Assembly (NCBI RefSeq): GCF_021234875.1
Contig: NZ_JAJQVM010000044.1
Coordinates: 1 to 32,690 of the forward strand
Reading direction: 5' to 3'
DNA length: 32,690 nt
From: Marinibactrum halimedae
GTDB lineage: Bacteria; Pseudomonadota; Gammaproteobacteria; Pseudomonadales; Cellvibrionaceae
Under the pieces are notes generated by a model, which did no database searches, was not told the DNA's origin, and was given only the letters and a program-made list of their open reading frames with translations. The stretch's first letter is position 1. Each line of letters opens with the position of its first letter. This document shows, one piece after another, positions 22,431 to 30,732 of the stretch. Position numbers and translations under genes: made by a program.

Positions 22431-24761
22431 ATGGCTAAAGTTGCTCCTTCGATAATCATTACCCTTATGCAGCAATGTGTGGTAGTGCTTTCGCTGGCGG
22501 GCATCTTCTTGCTTGGGTTTTATTGGCAGCACATTAATAGCTGGCACTGGGCTTTGAATATTGTGCCTGCACTTGCTATTGCTATCTGGGTTGCATTTGG
22601 GGTGAGGTTGTTGCCAGCCATTGCCTTGGGGTTGGTTTTTGCGAGTATTGTTGCCTATTCAGAGGTGGGGGTAGATGGCGCTGCGCTTGGGGTACTTATC
22701 GTACTGCTTTTCTTTCTACTTCATATTTCCGTGGCAGTATTTTTACTCCATCAATTGAATATCCAATCCAGTTTATTGAAAGCACGCGACTGTTTACGGT
22801 TGTTGTTTGTTGTGATTCCTTTGGTGTCTCTTTTTGATGTTGTCTCCTCGATGGTGCAGGACTGGCTATTGGGTGCCCATATCAACCTTTCTTTAAATAA
22901 TAGTGTTCTGATGTCCAAAGGTGACAGCCTAGGGGTTTGGGCCAGCAGCGTTTTGGGTGGGCAGCTGGCGCTACCGTTGTTGTTAAATATCTTTCATCGA
23001 GAGGTTAAACGGGATCATCGTGGTGGTCTTTTTTTGGGTGGGGTGCTGACGATTATTGTTATTTGTGTTTGCATCCAGTGGGTTTATGCGCTGCAAAGAG
23101 AGCGTCTTATGCTGGAATTTCAGCGTTCAGTGGATGAAATAGGTCAGTCGTTTACTCGGACGTTATTGATGGTTGAGTCCTCTTTGATTGCTACCAAGGC
23201 GTTAATGCAGGCAAACCCTGAGGTGTCTGAGGAAAAATTTGGACGCTTTTTCGGAGAAATTATAGGCGTGTATCCCGGTATTCAAGGTATTGCCTGGTTA
23301 CCATTGGTACAACATCAGGATCGTAAGGCGTTTGAAAGTCGTTTGGATCGAACCAATGCCGATCACCCTTTTATTCATTATCGCTCCGAGGTTCAGGTGC
23401 ATTTGGCGCCGAAGCGCGAAACCTATCTGCCCATTTTGTATTGGAATGCCCTGTTTTTTTCAGACGATTTTAGAGGATATGACCCCACTCATCGGGCCGA
23501 TTGGCGTGAGCTAATAGAGATGAGTGAGCAGTCTAACTCTACGATTGCGACCACCAAGACCTCACTGGAGTCTTCACGGGTAGCAAACAGTATCTACTTG
23601 GTGAGTTCGGTGTATGGGAGTGATGTGGCGACATTGAGTACGCCCCGTTCGATCATGGGGGTGGTCATGGGCATGGTGGATGTGGACATCATGGTGGATG
23701 GCCAGCTTACGGATACTCAAATGGAAAGCTTTCAATTGTCATTAATCGATAATGGCAGTGATTCGGCGGCTCGTGTCCCAGAACGGCTTTTGTATCGGAA
23801 TAATGCCACGCCCGTGCCAGGGTTTGTGCATTTATATACGCTGAATTTTGGGGGGCGGACATACCATCTCGTTGCCCAACCGTCACCCCTATATTTTCAA
23901 AATTTGGAGTACAGAGATGTCTCCTTTCTATTCTTAGTGGTGATCTTATTCGGCGGTACTACCATGGGTTTAGTGTGTTTATTCACGGGTAATGATCAAT
24001 TGCACCAGAAGTTGGTGGAGGATAAGACCGCTCACCTTTCTGATTCGCTCCGTCTGGCTCAAGAATCGTCCAGTCGAAAAAGTCAGTTTATTGCTATGGT
24101 CAGCAATGAATTTCGAACCCCATTGAATACCATCATTCGTCTTAGCTCCCGTGCTCTAACAAAAAATATTGAAAAGCTCTCGGCACAGGATGTGGATGGG
24201 TTAAATTCCGTGAAGCGTAATGCCGACCGACTACTGGATATGGTGGGTGATATTATTGATGTCATCAGTCTCGACCAAGCTAACGCTTCGCCTTACCGCG
24301 ATGATGTGGTTATTGAAGAGCTATTGAATGAAGTATCACGTTGGTGCAAGCCGGTATCAGATGAAAAAAAAATTGGGTTTTCAACCCGTATGGAAGCCTC
24401 AACCGCTTATGCACGATGTGATAAACGGTTGATCCGGCAGGCATTGAGTAATTTAGTGATGAATGCAATACAAAGAACCGATACAGGCTCGGTGGAAATT
24501 GTGGTAGATCGAATTAAAGAGCAGCAATGGATGTTGCGTTTTTTGGTCCATGACACCGGTGCCTCGATGGAAGTTGAGCAGCTTGGGCAATTATTTGTCC
24601 CCTTTTGCAGTAGTAAAGATCATGAGAATTTGGATGATCACAATGGTCTTGGCCTACTATTAGTGAAAGAGATTGCTAAACATCATGGTGGTGATGTGTT
24701 TGTCGATAGCTCGGATGAGTCGGGGAATACCTTTGGTTTTGCCATACCTGCCAGTGGTTAA
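22431..24761 (+). CDS. MASE1-CHASE histidine-kinase-like protein lacking the phospho-accepting His
   Basis: 776 residues. Residues 10-215 contain about eight membrane helices resembling MASE1 (WASSVLGGQLALPLLL near the end). A periplasmic CHASE-type sensor domain follows at about 240-430 (YPGIQGIAWLPLV, HYRSE, ETYLPILYW, GYDPTHRADW), then a last membrane helix at 497-518. The HisKA dimerisation helix at 548-612 reads FIAMVSNEFRTPLNTII: the phosphorylated His of the H-box is Asn559. The ATPase domain at 660-776 keeps an N-box-like NLVMNAI, an F-box LFVPF and GLGLLLVKEIAKHHGG, but the G1 box is DTGASM rather than DxGxG. It therefore probably cannot act as a conventional kinase. AAGG lies about 8 bases upstream of the ATG. 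The EAL gene follows by 45 bp, so a shared transcript is likely. No receiver or response regulator gene is in the window. Confidence 0.85.
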   Translation: MAKVAPSIIITLMQQCVVVLSLAGIFLLGFYWQHINSWHWALNIVPALAIAIWVAFGVRLLPAIALGLVFASIVAYSEVGVDGAALGVLIVLLFFLLHISVAVFLLHQLNIQSSLLKARDCLRLLFVVIPLVSLFDVVSSMVQDWLLGAHINLSLNNSVLMSKGDSLGVWASSVLGGQLALPLLLNIFHREVKRDHRGGLFLGGVLTIIVICVCIQWVYALQRERLMLEFQRSVDEIGQSFTRTLLMVESSLIATKALMQANPEVSEEKFGRFFGEIIGVYPGIQGIAWLPLVQHQDRKAFESRLDRTNADHPFIHYRSEVQVHLAPKRETYLPILYWNALFFSDDFRGYDPTHRADWRELIEMSEQSNSTIATTKTSLESSRVANSIYLVSSVYGSDVATLSTPRSIMGVVMGMVDVDIMVDGQLTDTQMESFQLSLIDNGSDSAARVPERLLYRNNATPVPGFVHLYTLNFGGRTYHLVAQPSPLYFQNLEYRDVSFLFLVVILFGGTTMGLVCLFTGNDQLHQKLVEDKTAHLSDSLRLAQESSSRKSQFIAMVSNEFRTPLNTIIRLSSRALTKNIEKLSAQDVDGLNSVKRNADRLLDMVGDIIDVISLDQANASPYRDDVVIEELLNEVSRWCKPVSDEKKIGFSTRMEASTAYARCDKRLIRQALSNLVMNAIQRTDTGSVEIVVDRIKEQQWMLRFLVHDTGASMEVEQLGQLFVPFCSSKDHENLDDHNGLGLLLVKEIAKHHGGDVFVDSSDESGNTFGFAIPASG

Positions 24762-24763
24762 AA

Positions 24764-24793
24764 CGAATACATTGTAAACGAGTAGGTTGTAAA
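24764..24793 (+). repeat. 15-bp tandem duplication between the kinase-like and EAL genes
   Basis: CGAATACATTGTAAA (24764-24778) followed by CGAGTAGGTTGTAAA (24779-24793), 12 of 15 identical. The ribosome site of the next gene (AGGAG) follows immediately. Confidence 0.7.
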
Positions 24794-24806
24794 GATAGGA
24801 GATAAA

Positions 24807-26711
24807 GTGCATAAGCGGCTGATCAGGCAGTTACGGCGCTTTGGATTAAACCCTAAAGATGCGGGTATCGATACGGATATCCGTGAGCTGTACAGTGTAA
24901 TTTCGGAAACCTATAGTGAGTACGATGAAGCATTAGATATGCTTCGTTCAACCATTGAGTTATCGTCAAATGAGCTAATTTCTCGTAGTCGACAATTGCG
25001 TCAGCACTTAGTGGAGTTGGATGAAGCGCGTAGTGAAGCAGAAAACTCACGCTCTGTACTGGCCACGACATTTAATGCTATTGGAGAAGCGATTTTGGCT
25101 GTGGATGGCAGTGGCCGTGTTCGCCATGCCAATCATTTAGCTGAACAGTTGTTTGATAGCAATCATCTTCAGAGTCGGCAAGTCGACAATTTACTGATTC
25201 GCAAGTTAGCCAAGCGAATGGATCAACCCAAGCGTTTATTTAAAACGCTTCGTGTGTTAAAAAAAGACCCATCCAAGCGTTATTTTGGTTATTTACAATT
25301 GTTGGATGGTCGTCATATTGAATGTCACTCCATACCGGAATATTTCGAAAATATTGTGACTGGCCGGGTTTGGAGTTTTCGGGACATCACGGGTTATAAA
25401 CAAGCCGAAGCCGATAACATGCATCGTGTTTTTCACGATGAGTTAACCAATCTTCCTAATCGCTTATTATTAAAAGAACGCATCGAGCACAGCATCAAAT
25501 TATGCGCTCGTGAAAATACCATGATGGCGGTATTGTTTATTGATCTAGATGGGTTTAAGCGTATTAACGATGCAGAGGGGCATACGGCTGGGGATGGCTT
25601 GCTCAAAGAAATTGCACTAAGACTCGAAGGGATTATTCGAGATCAAGATACCTTGGCCCGACTCACCAGTGATGAATTTGTCATACTGCAAGAGGCCGTT
25701 ACCAGTCAACATTCTGTGCGACAATTATGCAAGCGTATTCATGACAGTATTGCTTATCCTATTGAATTGGGAGAAAAATCTTTTCATATTACCTGTTGTG
25801 TCGGCATCAGTATTTATCCTCGCGATGATAATGACCCAGATGCGCTTTTGAGAAAAGCGGATATGGCGATGTATCGGGCAAAAGAAATGGGACGCTCTTG
25901 TGTTCAGTTTTACAGTGATTCCATGGAACGTTATGCCATTTATCAAGTGGAAATGCAGCGAAAGCTTTTTGTTGCCCTCGAGCAGGGTTTATTAACACTG
26001 TATTTTCAACCTGAAATTGATGTGAAAACCGGAGAGGTGATACAGCTCGAAGCCTTGGTGCGTTGGATTAACCCGGATGGCTCGATGATCTCGCCAGCAG
26101 AGTTTATTCCCATGGCAGAAAAAATGGGCATGATCAACAATATTGGTGATTACATTTTGAATGAGGCTTGCGCTCATATCCGGCGATGGAATCAGCAAGG
26201 GTATGATCGCGTTGTTGTGGCGGTGAATTTGTCTGTTCGAGAGTTTCAGCAAACCGATTTTATCGAGAAAGTGAAGAATACGATTTTAAGCCATGGAATT
26301 TCAGCGCGATCGTTAGTGTTTGAGATTACCGAATCAGTGTTTATGGAAGACATGGAGCGTGTGTTGAAAGTTATGCATGAGTTTAAGCGTTTTGGCATTC
26401 GATTTGCGGTTGATGATTTTGGTACGGGATTTTCGTCATTCAGTTATCTTCAGAAGTTACCCGTTGACTTCTTAAAAATTGATCGCAGTCTTGTGCAAAG
26501 TGTGGTGCAAGGGGTAAAAGAATCTGCTGTCGTCGAATGCATTGTTGATATTGGACGACATTTGCAAATGAAAGTGGTGGCAGAAGGCATTGAAGACGAG
26601 GTGACATTGTTGCATTTAGAACGGTTAAATTGTGATTATGCACAGGGTTTTTTCATTTGCCGCCCACAACCTGCTGAAGAAATGGAGCCATGGTTATCGC
26701 GTTTGCGGTAA
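24807..26711 (+). CDS. PAS-GGDEF-EAL protein, probable c-di-GMP phosphodiesterase
   Basis: 634 residues, cytoplasmic, no membrane segment. The order is a helical N-terminal region (1-80), a PAS-like domain (about 85-200), GGDEF (about 205-370) and EAL (about 385-634). The GGDEF signature is degenerate: LTSDEF (286-291) with both glycines replaced, although the metal-binding FIDLDGF is present, so cyclase activity is doubtful. The EAL domain keeps its key residues: EALVRW (415-420), NLSVREF (N474), EITE (506-509), DDFGTG (536-541), FLKIDR (K557), AEGIED and YAQGFF. It should hydrolyse c-di-GMP to pGpG, with the GGDEF perhaps as a GTP-sensing regulatory domain, as known for some such proteins. 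The start is GTG 24807 with AGGAG 5 bases upstream. Confidence 0.92.
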   Translation: MHKRLIRQLRRFGLNPKDAGIDTDIRELYSVISETYSEYDEALDMLRSTIELSSNELISRSRQLRQHLVELDEARSEAENSRSVLATTFNAIGEAILAVDGSGRVRHANHLAEQLFDSNHLQSRQVDNLLIRKLAKRMDQPKRLFKTLRVLKKDPSKRYFGYLQLLDGRHIECHSIPEYFENIVTGRVWSFRDITGYKQAEADNMHRVFHDELTNLPNRLLLKERIEHSIKLCARENTMMAVLFIDLDGFKRINDAEGHTAGDGLLKEIALRLEGIIRDQDTLARLTSDEFVILQEAVTSQHSVRQLCKRIHDSIAYPIELGEKSFHITCCVGISIYPRDDNDPDALLRKADMAMYRAKEMGRSCVQFYSDSMERYAIYQVEMQRKLFVALEQGLLTLYFQPEIDVKTGEVIQLEALVRWINPDGSMISPAEFIPMAEKMGMINNIGDYILNEACAHIRRWNQQGYDRVVVAVNLSVREFQQTDFIEKVKNTILSHGISARSLVFEITESVFMEDMERVLKVMHEFKRFGIRFAVDDFGTGFSSFSYLQKLPVDFLKIDRSLVQSVVQGVKESAVVECIVDIGRHLQMKVVAEGIEDEVTLLHLERLNCDYAQGFFICRPQPAEEMEPWLSRLR

Positions 26712-26769
26712 CTTTTCTTACGCTGTATTTTCCTTTCTGTTTCGCTGTGTATTTCCTTTATTTGTCTTT

Positions 26770-26803
26770 TTAATTGTTGTTACATGTTAATTATTATTAC
26801 ATG
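26770..26803. repeat. 17-bp tandem duplication
   Basis: TTAATTGTTGTTACATG (26770-26786) followed by TTAATTATTATTACATG (26787-26803), 15 of 17 identical. Confidence 0.8.
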
Positions 26804-26857
26804 AATTCACGCTAATATGAGCTTGAAAAGTCTTTGTGTTTGAGAGCTTGATGAATA

Positions 26858-26905
26858 AAGAGTAGTGCATAAAAGAGCAGTGCATAAAGAGTAGCTCATA
26901 GAGCT
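26858..26905. repeat. About three imperfect copies of a 15-bp unit
   Basis: AAGAGTAGTGCATAA, AAGAGCAGTGCATAA and AAGAGTAGCTCATA follow one another from about 26858, the last copy one base shorter. Confidence 0.65.
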
Positions 26906-26945
26906 GGGTGAAATAAAAATGTAAGACAGAAAAGATCGAATACTG

Positions 26946-27009
26946 AGACTCTAGAATCACAAGACTTTTGAATAATCAGACTCTGGAATAACGAGATTGT
27001 GGAATACAT
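26946..27009 (+). repeat. Four 16-bp copies ending inside the TatD-family gene start
   Basis: AGACT/AGATT recurs at 26946, 26962, 26978 and 26994, exactly 16 bp apart, each followed by a related segment with GAAT at the same phase (AGACTCTAGAATCACA, AGACTTTTGAATAATC, AGACTCTGGAATAACG, AGATTGTGGAATACAT). The fourth copy contains the GTG start at 26999. Confidence 0.75.
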
Positions 27010-27802
27010 TGATAGCCATTGCCATTTGGATTTTGAGCCTTTGCAACCGGTGGAGCAAACCATTACCGCTGCACGAAATGCAGGGGTATCGGAGTTCATT
27101 GTGCCGGGTGTTTCACCAGGCGAGTGGTCATCGTTGCAGTCATTATCCAGTGAGTTTGATTGTATTCATTGTGCATTTGGTGTACATCCTTGGTGGATTA
27201 AGCAGTGCCTATTGGAAAAACATTCTCTTAGCATGGTTGAAAAAACGCTAGCTAGGTTGGTAACAGAGCCTTATTGTTTGGCGGTGGGTGAGACGGGGTT
27301 AGATGGTAAAGCAGATACCCCCATGACGGAGCAATTGCAGTGGTTTGAAGCCCATGTCCGCTTAGCCTGCGAGGCGAAAAAGCCATTAATAATTCACGCG
27401 GTAAACGAACACCCAAGAATACAAAAAGTTTTAAAGCGTTACCGTCCTCCTTGTGGTGGCGTCATTCATGGGTTTTCTGGCAGTTATGAGTTGGGTGCAA
27501 GCTATTGGAAAATGGGCTTTTATTTAGGGGTTGGAGGAACGATTACTTACCCTCGTGCCAATAAAACCCGAAATGCGGTTTCTCGATTACCTCTTGAGTG
27601 CTTGTTGCTGGAAACTGATTCACCGGATATGCCGTTAAATGGTCGACAGGGTGAAACTAATTATCCACAATTTCTTCCCTTGGTAGCGGAAGAATTGGCC
27701 TCGTTGAGGGGTGTTGCCGTGGAAGAGGTTGCACTTCAGACATCCGAAAATGCGCGTTGTTTATTTGCTTTGCCAATCAGAGAGCCTGTTAAGGAGCCTT
27801 GA
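26999..27802 (+). CDS. TatD-family metal-dependent hydrolase (YjjV-like)
   Basis: A 267-residue TIM-barrel hydrolase of the amidohydrolase superfamily. Metal ligands are visible: YIDSHCHLDF (His7, His9), LAVGETGLDG (Glu), PLIIHAVNEHP (His), GGVIHGFSGS (His) and LLETDSPDMP (Asp). TatD-family members such as TatD and YcfH are Mg2+-dependent DNases. I judge this one closer to the YjjV branch by the short FSGSYE / DSPDMP context. The start is GTG; no ATG fits before the conserved HxH, and the ribosome site is weak. The start lies inside a 16-bp repeat array and the stop inside a 13-bp duplication. Confidence 0.9.
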   Translation: MEYIDSHCHLDFEPLQPVEQTITAARNAGVSEFIVPGVSPGEWSSLQSLSSEFDCIHCAFGVHPWWIKQCLLEKHSLSMVEKTLARLVTEPYCLAVGETGLDGKADTPMTEQLQWFEAHVRLACEAKKPLIIHAVNEHPRIQKVLKRYRPPCGGVIHGFSGSYELGASYWKMGFYLGVGGTITYPRANKTRNAVSRLPLECLLLETDSPDMPLNGRQGETNYPQFLPLVAEELASLRGVAVEEVALQTSENARCLFALPIREPVKEP

Positions 27803-27823
27803 GAGTCAATCTTGAAAGTCAAT
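27798..27823. repeat. 13-bp tandem duplication over the TatD-family stop codon
   Basis: CTTGAGAGTCAAT (27798-27810) followed by CTTGAAAGTCAAT (27811-27823), 12 of 13 identical. The gene's TGA is at 27800-27802. Confidence 0.8.
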
Positions 27824-27869
27824 AAAGATAAAGGAAACACGCCACTCGTTTTTTCGTCTTTGTTTTAGC

Positions 27870-27901
27870 CAATTGTTGTTTTAATCAATTGTTGTTTTAA
27901 T
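27870..27901. repeat. 16-bp perfect tandem duplication upstream of the desulfurase fusion
   Basis: CAATTGTTGTTTTAAT at 27870-27885 and again at 27886-27901, identical. A looser repeat of TTAATGGTTG follows near 27917 and 27933, just before the start codon. Confidence 0.92.
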
Positions 27902-27947
27902 GGGTATTGGTTTCAGTTAATGGTTGTTATATTTAATGGTTGCTTCA

Positions 27948-29690
27948 ATGACCACTGCCCCTTTTTCGACCCATGCTCAATTGCGAGCACAGTTTCCGCT
28001 ATTCCAAACTCCTGAAAATCAATCGTTGGTTTATCTCGACAATGCTGCCACCACGCAAAAACCTCAGCAGGTAATAGAGGCCATTTCAGATTTTTATCGA
28101 CATTCCAACAGTAATGCCCATCGTTCCAGCCATCGTTTAGGTCGTGTTGCCACTCATGCTTTGGAGCACAGTCGCAACAGCATGGCGGTATTTTTAAACG
28201 CACAACAACCGGAAGAAATTATTTTTACGCGAGGGGCGACAGAGGCGCTTAATTTATTGGCGTTTAGTTTGTGTGCCGAGTTAGTGCCGGGCGATGAGGT
28301 TTTGCTTACGCAAGCAGAGCATCATGCGAATTTGGTTCCTTGGCAAATGGCAGCGAAACGCAATGGGCTTAATTTAGTGTTTTTGCCCTCGAATCAGGGC
28401 ATTCCCTGTTTTGAGCGCTTAGGAGAGTACCTTACGGACAGAACACGCATTGTCTCTGTTACGGCGGCCTCCAATGCACTAGGGTTTTTATCACCTCTGT
28501 CGCTTATTGAGCAGACGCTGGTGAGTTCCGGTCGCCGCGATCAGCTTCATTGGGTGTTGGACGGAACACAATACACGGCGCATAAATCGGTTGATGTGCA
28601 AACTTTTGGCTGTGATTTTTGGGTATGTGCTCCCCATAAGTTTTATGGGCCTACGGGGGTGGGGGTGCTTTGGGGGCGTTATCGGCATCTCAAAGCAATG
28701 CACCCTTGGCAAGGGGGAGGGGAAATGATTCGAGAGGTGACGTTACAGAGCAGCACCTATGCAGAGCCGCCTCATCGCTTTGAACCCGGTACGGCGTCTT
28801 TGGCCGATATTGCCGCTTTAGCGGCGTGTGTGGAATTTTGGCAACGTTTAGACAGAGGTTGGTTGTGGCAGCACGAGCAGGCTTTATTCCAGCGGTTGTA
28901 TTCCGGTTTAAGTGCCCGACCTGAGCTCAATGTTTTATCGCCTTGGCAAGACAATGTGGGTGTCATCAGTGTGCATAGCGATCAAATTCATTTAGCTGAT
29001 TTGGGTCATTGGCTGGATGAGTGTGAAGTGGCTTGCCGTGTTGGCCATCACTGTACACAACCGCTGATGGCGTCATTGGGTGTCTCTCATACCTTACGTT
29101 TTTCCATCGGTGCGTATAACTGCGACAACGACATTGATCGAGCGTTAACCGCTGTGGATGATTTCTTTGCCTCTAGTGATCAACGAATGGCGTCCGTTGC
29201 GCTACCGCTGACCACCGCCTTAATGTCCACACTCTCTACTCAGGCAGAGGCGCCAAGCAGCAGTGAAGACACCGTGTGTTTTGAAGCGCCTGATTTATCG
29301 TTATGCAGTGTGGAGGCTTTAAAAGCCGAGCGCCAATGGCAGCGACGGTATCGATTATTGTTAAAGTGGGCGGCGCGAGTTCCTCATCAGCCTGAAATTC
29401 GCTGCGATGAGTATCGAGTGGAGGGGTGCGAGTCGGCGGCGTGGTTAGTGGCTCAACTCCAAGACAAGCGATTTTATTTTTATCTGGACAGTGATTCTAA
29501 TGTGGTCAAAGGGTTGGGTGTGCTCTTACTGATGTTAGTTCAGGGGCAAACTGCCGAGACCATTCGGTTATTGCCGATCAAGGCCATTTTTTCTGACTTA
29601 GGGCTAGAAAAACACCTCAGCCCTTCCCGCTCTAACGGTTTTTGGGCGTTATGGAATCGCATTCAGTTAATGGTTAATGACCACCCATAA
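27948..29690 (+). CDS. csdA: Natural fusion of cysteine desulfurase (CsdA/SufS) and SufE/CsdE
   Basis: From ATG 27948 this is 580 residues; TTG 27924 and ATG 27936 are alternatives, and no start has a clear ribosome site. Numbering here is from 27924. Residues 10-415 are a group II PLP cysteine desulfurase: VYLDNAATTQKP, AEHHANLVPW, CAPHKFYGPTGVGVLWG with PLP Lys239, FEPGTAS, and CRVGHHCTQP with persulfide Cys377. After a Ser/Ala/Thr-rich linker (about 420-455), residues 457-588 are a SufE/CsdE domain with the acceptor Cys502 in YRVEGCESAAWLV and FYFYLDSDSNVVKGLGVLLL. The desulfurase takes sulfur from cysteine and passes it to the SufE Cys. In E. coli these are separate proteins (CsdA, CsdE) beside csdL/tcdA; here tcdA is convergent, 16 bp away. 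No other suf or isc genes are in the window. Confidence 0.93.
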   Translation: MTTAPFSTHAQLRAQFPLFQTPENQSLVYLDNAATTQKPQQVIEAISDFYRHSNSNAHRSSHRLGRVATHALEHSRNSMAVFLNAQQPEEIIFTRGATEALNLLAFSLCAELVPGDEVLLTQAEHHANLVPWQMAAKRNGLNLVFLPSNQGIPCFERLGEYLTDRTRIVSVTAASNALGFLSPLSLIEQTLVSSGRRDQLHWVLDGTQYTAHKSVDVQTFGCDFWVCAPHKFYGPTGVGVLWGRYRHLKAMHPWQGGGEMIREVTLQSSTYAEPPHRFEPGTASLADIAALAACVEFWQRLDRGWLWQHEQALFQRLYSGLSARPELNVLSPWQDNVGVISVHSDQIHLADLGHWLDECEVACRVGHHCTQPLMASLGVSHTLRFSIGAYNCDNDIDRALTAVDDFFASSDQRMASVALPLTTALMSTLSTQAEAPSSSEDTVCFEAPDLSLCSVEALKAERQWQRRYRLLLKWAARVPHQPEIRCDEYRVEGCESAAWLVAQLQDKRFYFYLDSDSNVVKGLGVLLLMLVQGQTAETIRLLPIKAIFSDLGLEKHLSPSRSNGFWALWNRIQLMVNDHP

Positions 29691-29706
29691 TCAATCTAGT
29701 GTTAAT

Positions 29707-30525
29707 TTACTTCTCTTGTGTTTTTTGATCTTCCCGTGCTTGTTTAATAAGAAAACGATCAATCACCCGAGAAGCGGCCACAAAACCAAAGGTGCCGGTA
29801 ATCATGGTGGCGGCACCAAAGCCACCGGCACAATCCAATTTGACCCCATCGCTCATGCCGCTGGCGCTGTAACATATTTCTCCGTCGCCATCTGGGTACA
29901 CCATTTGTTCGGTGGAATAAATCGCCTCCACCGAAAATACACGCTTGGTATTGCGAGAAAAATGATGACAGCGTCGCAGTTGGTTGCGTGTTTTTGCCAA
30001 TAAGGGGTCGTTCGTGGTGCGGCTTAAATCGCCACTGCCAACAAGACGTGGGTCGCGTTTGCCACCGGCAGAACCTACTGTCACCATGGGAATTTTACGC
30101 CGTTTACAGTGAGCAATAACGGCGGCTTTGGCATGGGCGGCATCAATGGCGTCCACGACGGCATCTTGATCTGTAATGATCTCATGAACATTTTCCGGTT
30201 CGATAAAATCACTCACTTCAATGATGTTTATTTCAGGGTTAATACCGCGTAGCCGGTCTGCCATGATGGTGGTTTTGCTGGAACCAATAGTACTCGCAAG
30301 AGTGTGGATTTGGCGGTTGGTGTTGGTGACACAGATGTCATCGAGGTCGACCAAAGTGAGTGTGCCTACACCAGAGCGGGCTAAGGCTTCGGCTACCCAA
30401 GTGCCCACACCGCCAATACCCAGTACGACCATATGGGCTTTGGCCAGTCGTTGTAGATTCATTTCTCCATACAGCCGTGCGATACCGCCAAACCGTTGCT
30501 GGTAACTGGTTGTGAATTCGCTCAT
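29707..30525 (-). CDS. tcdA: tRNA threonylcarbamoyladenosine dehydratase (CsdL)
   Basis: A 272-residue E1-like ATP-dependent enzyme that cyclises t6A37 of ANN-decoding tRNAs to ct6A. YQQRFGGIARLYG and the nucleotide-binding VVLGIGGVGTWVAEALARSG (33-52) precede LVDLDDICVTNTNRQ and VDAIDAAHAKAAV. A short hydrophobic C-terminal segment, ATMITGTFGFVAASRVIDRFL, is typical of the family, which associates with membrane. It lies tail to tail with the CsdA-CsdE fusion, 16 bp between stop codons. In E. coli CsdA-CsdE interacts with this protein. Confidence 0.95.
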   Translation of the reverse strand: MSEFTTSYQQRFGGIARLYGEMNLQRLAKAHMVVLGIGGVGTWVAEALARSGVGTLTLVDLDDICVTNTNRQIHTLASTIGSSKTTIMADRLRGINPEINIIEVSDFIEPENVHEIITDQDAVVDAIDAAHAKAAVIAHCKRRKIPMVTVGSAGGKRDPRLVGSGDLSRTTNDPLLAKTRNQLRRCHHFSRNTKRVFSVEAIYSTEQMVYPDGDGEICYSASGMSDGVKLDCAGGFGAATMITGTFGFVAASRVIDRFLIKQAREDQKTQEK

Positions 30526-30732
30526 TGGTGGCCTCTTGGATCAAATTTTCGTATAACGAATCAATAAAAACGGGCGCCGATTATAGGTGAGCATCCACGT
30601 AGGTCAAATTACCGTTGGCGTATTATTGCTAGGGCGCTGTAAACAAGTGAAACTCATTTAAAAATGGTCTTAAGGGGGCTGTTTCTCATGCTGTTTACAT
30701 TGATTCATTTTCAACAAGGTAGGTACTGGGTT

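Larger units (their letters stand above)
26712..26998. other. 287-bp spacer made largely of successive tandem repeats
   Basis: No coding frame. An imperfect 22-bp duplication (CGCTGTATTTTCC... near 26721 and again near 26743) is followed by the 17-bp, 15-bp and 16-bp arrays listed separately. The last array crosses the start codon of the downstream TatD-family gene. Confidence 0.7.
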
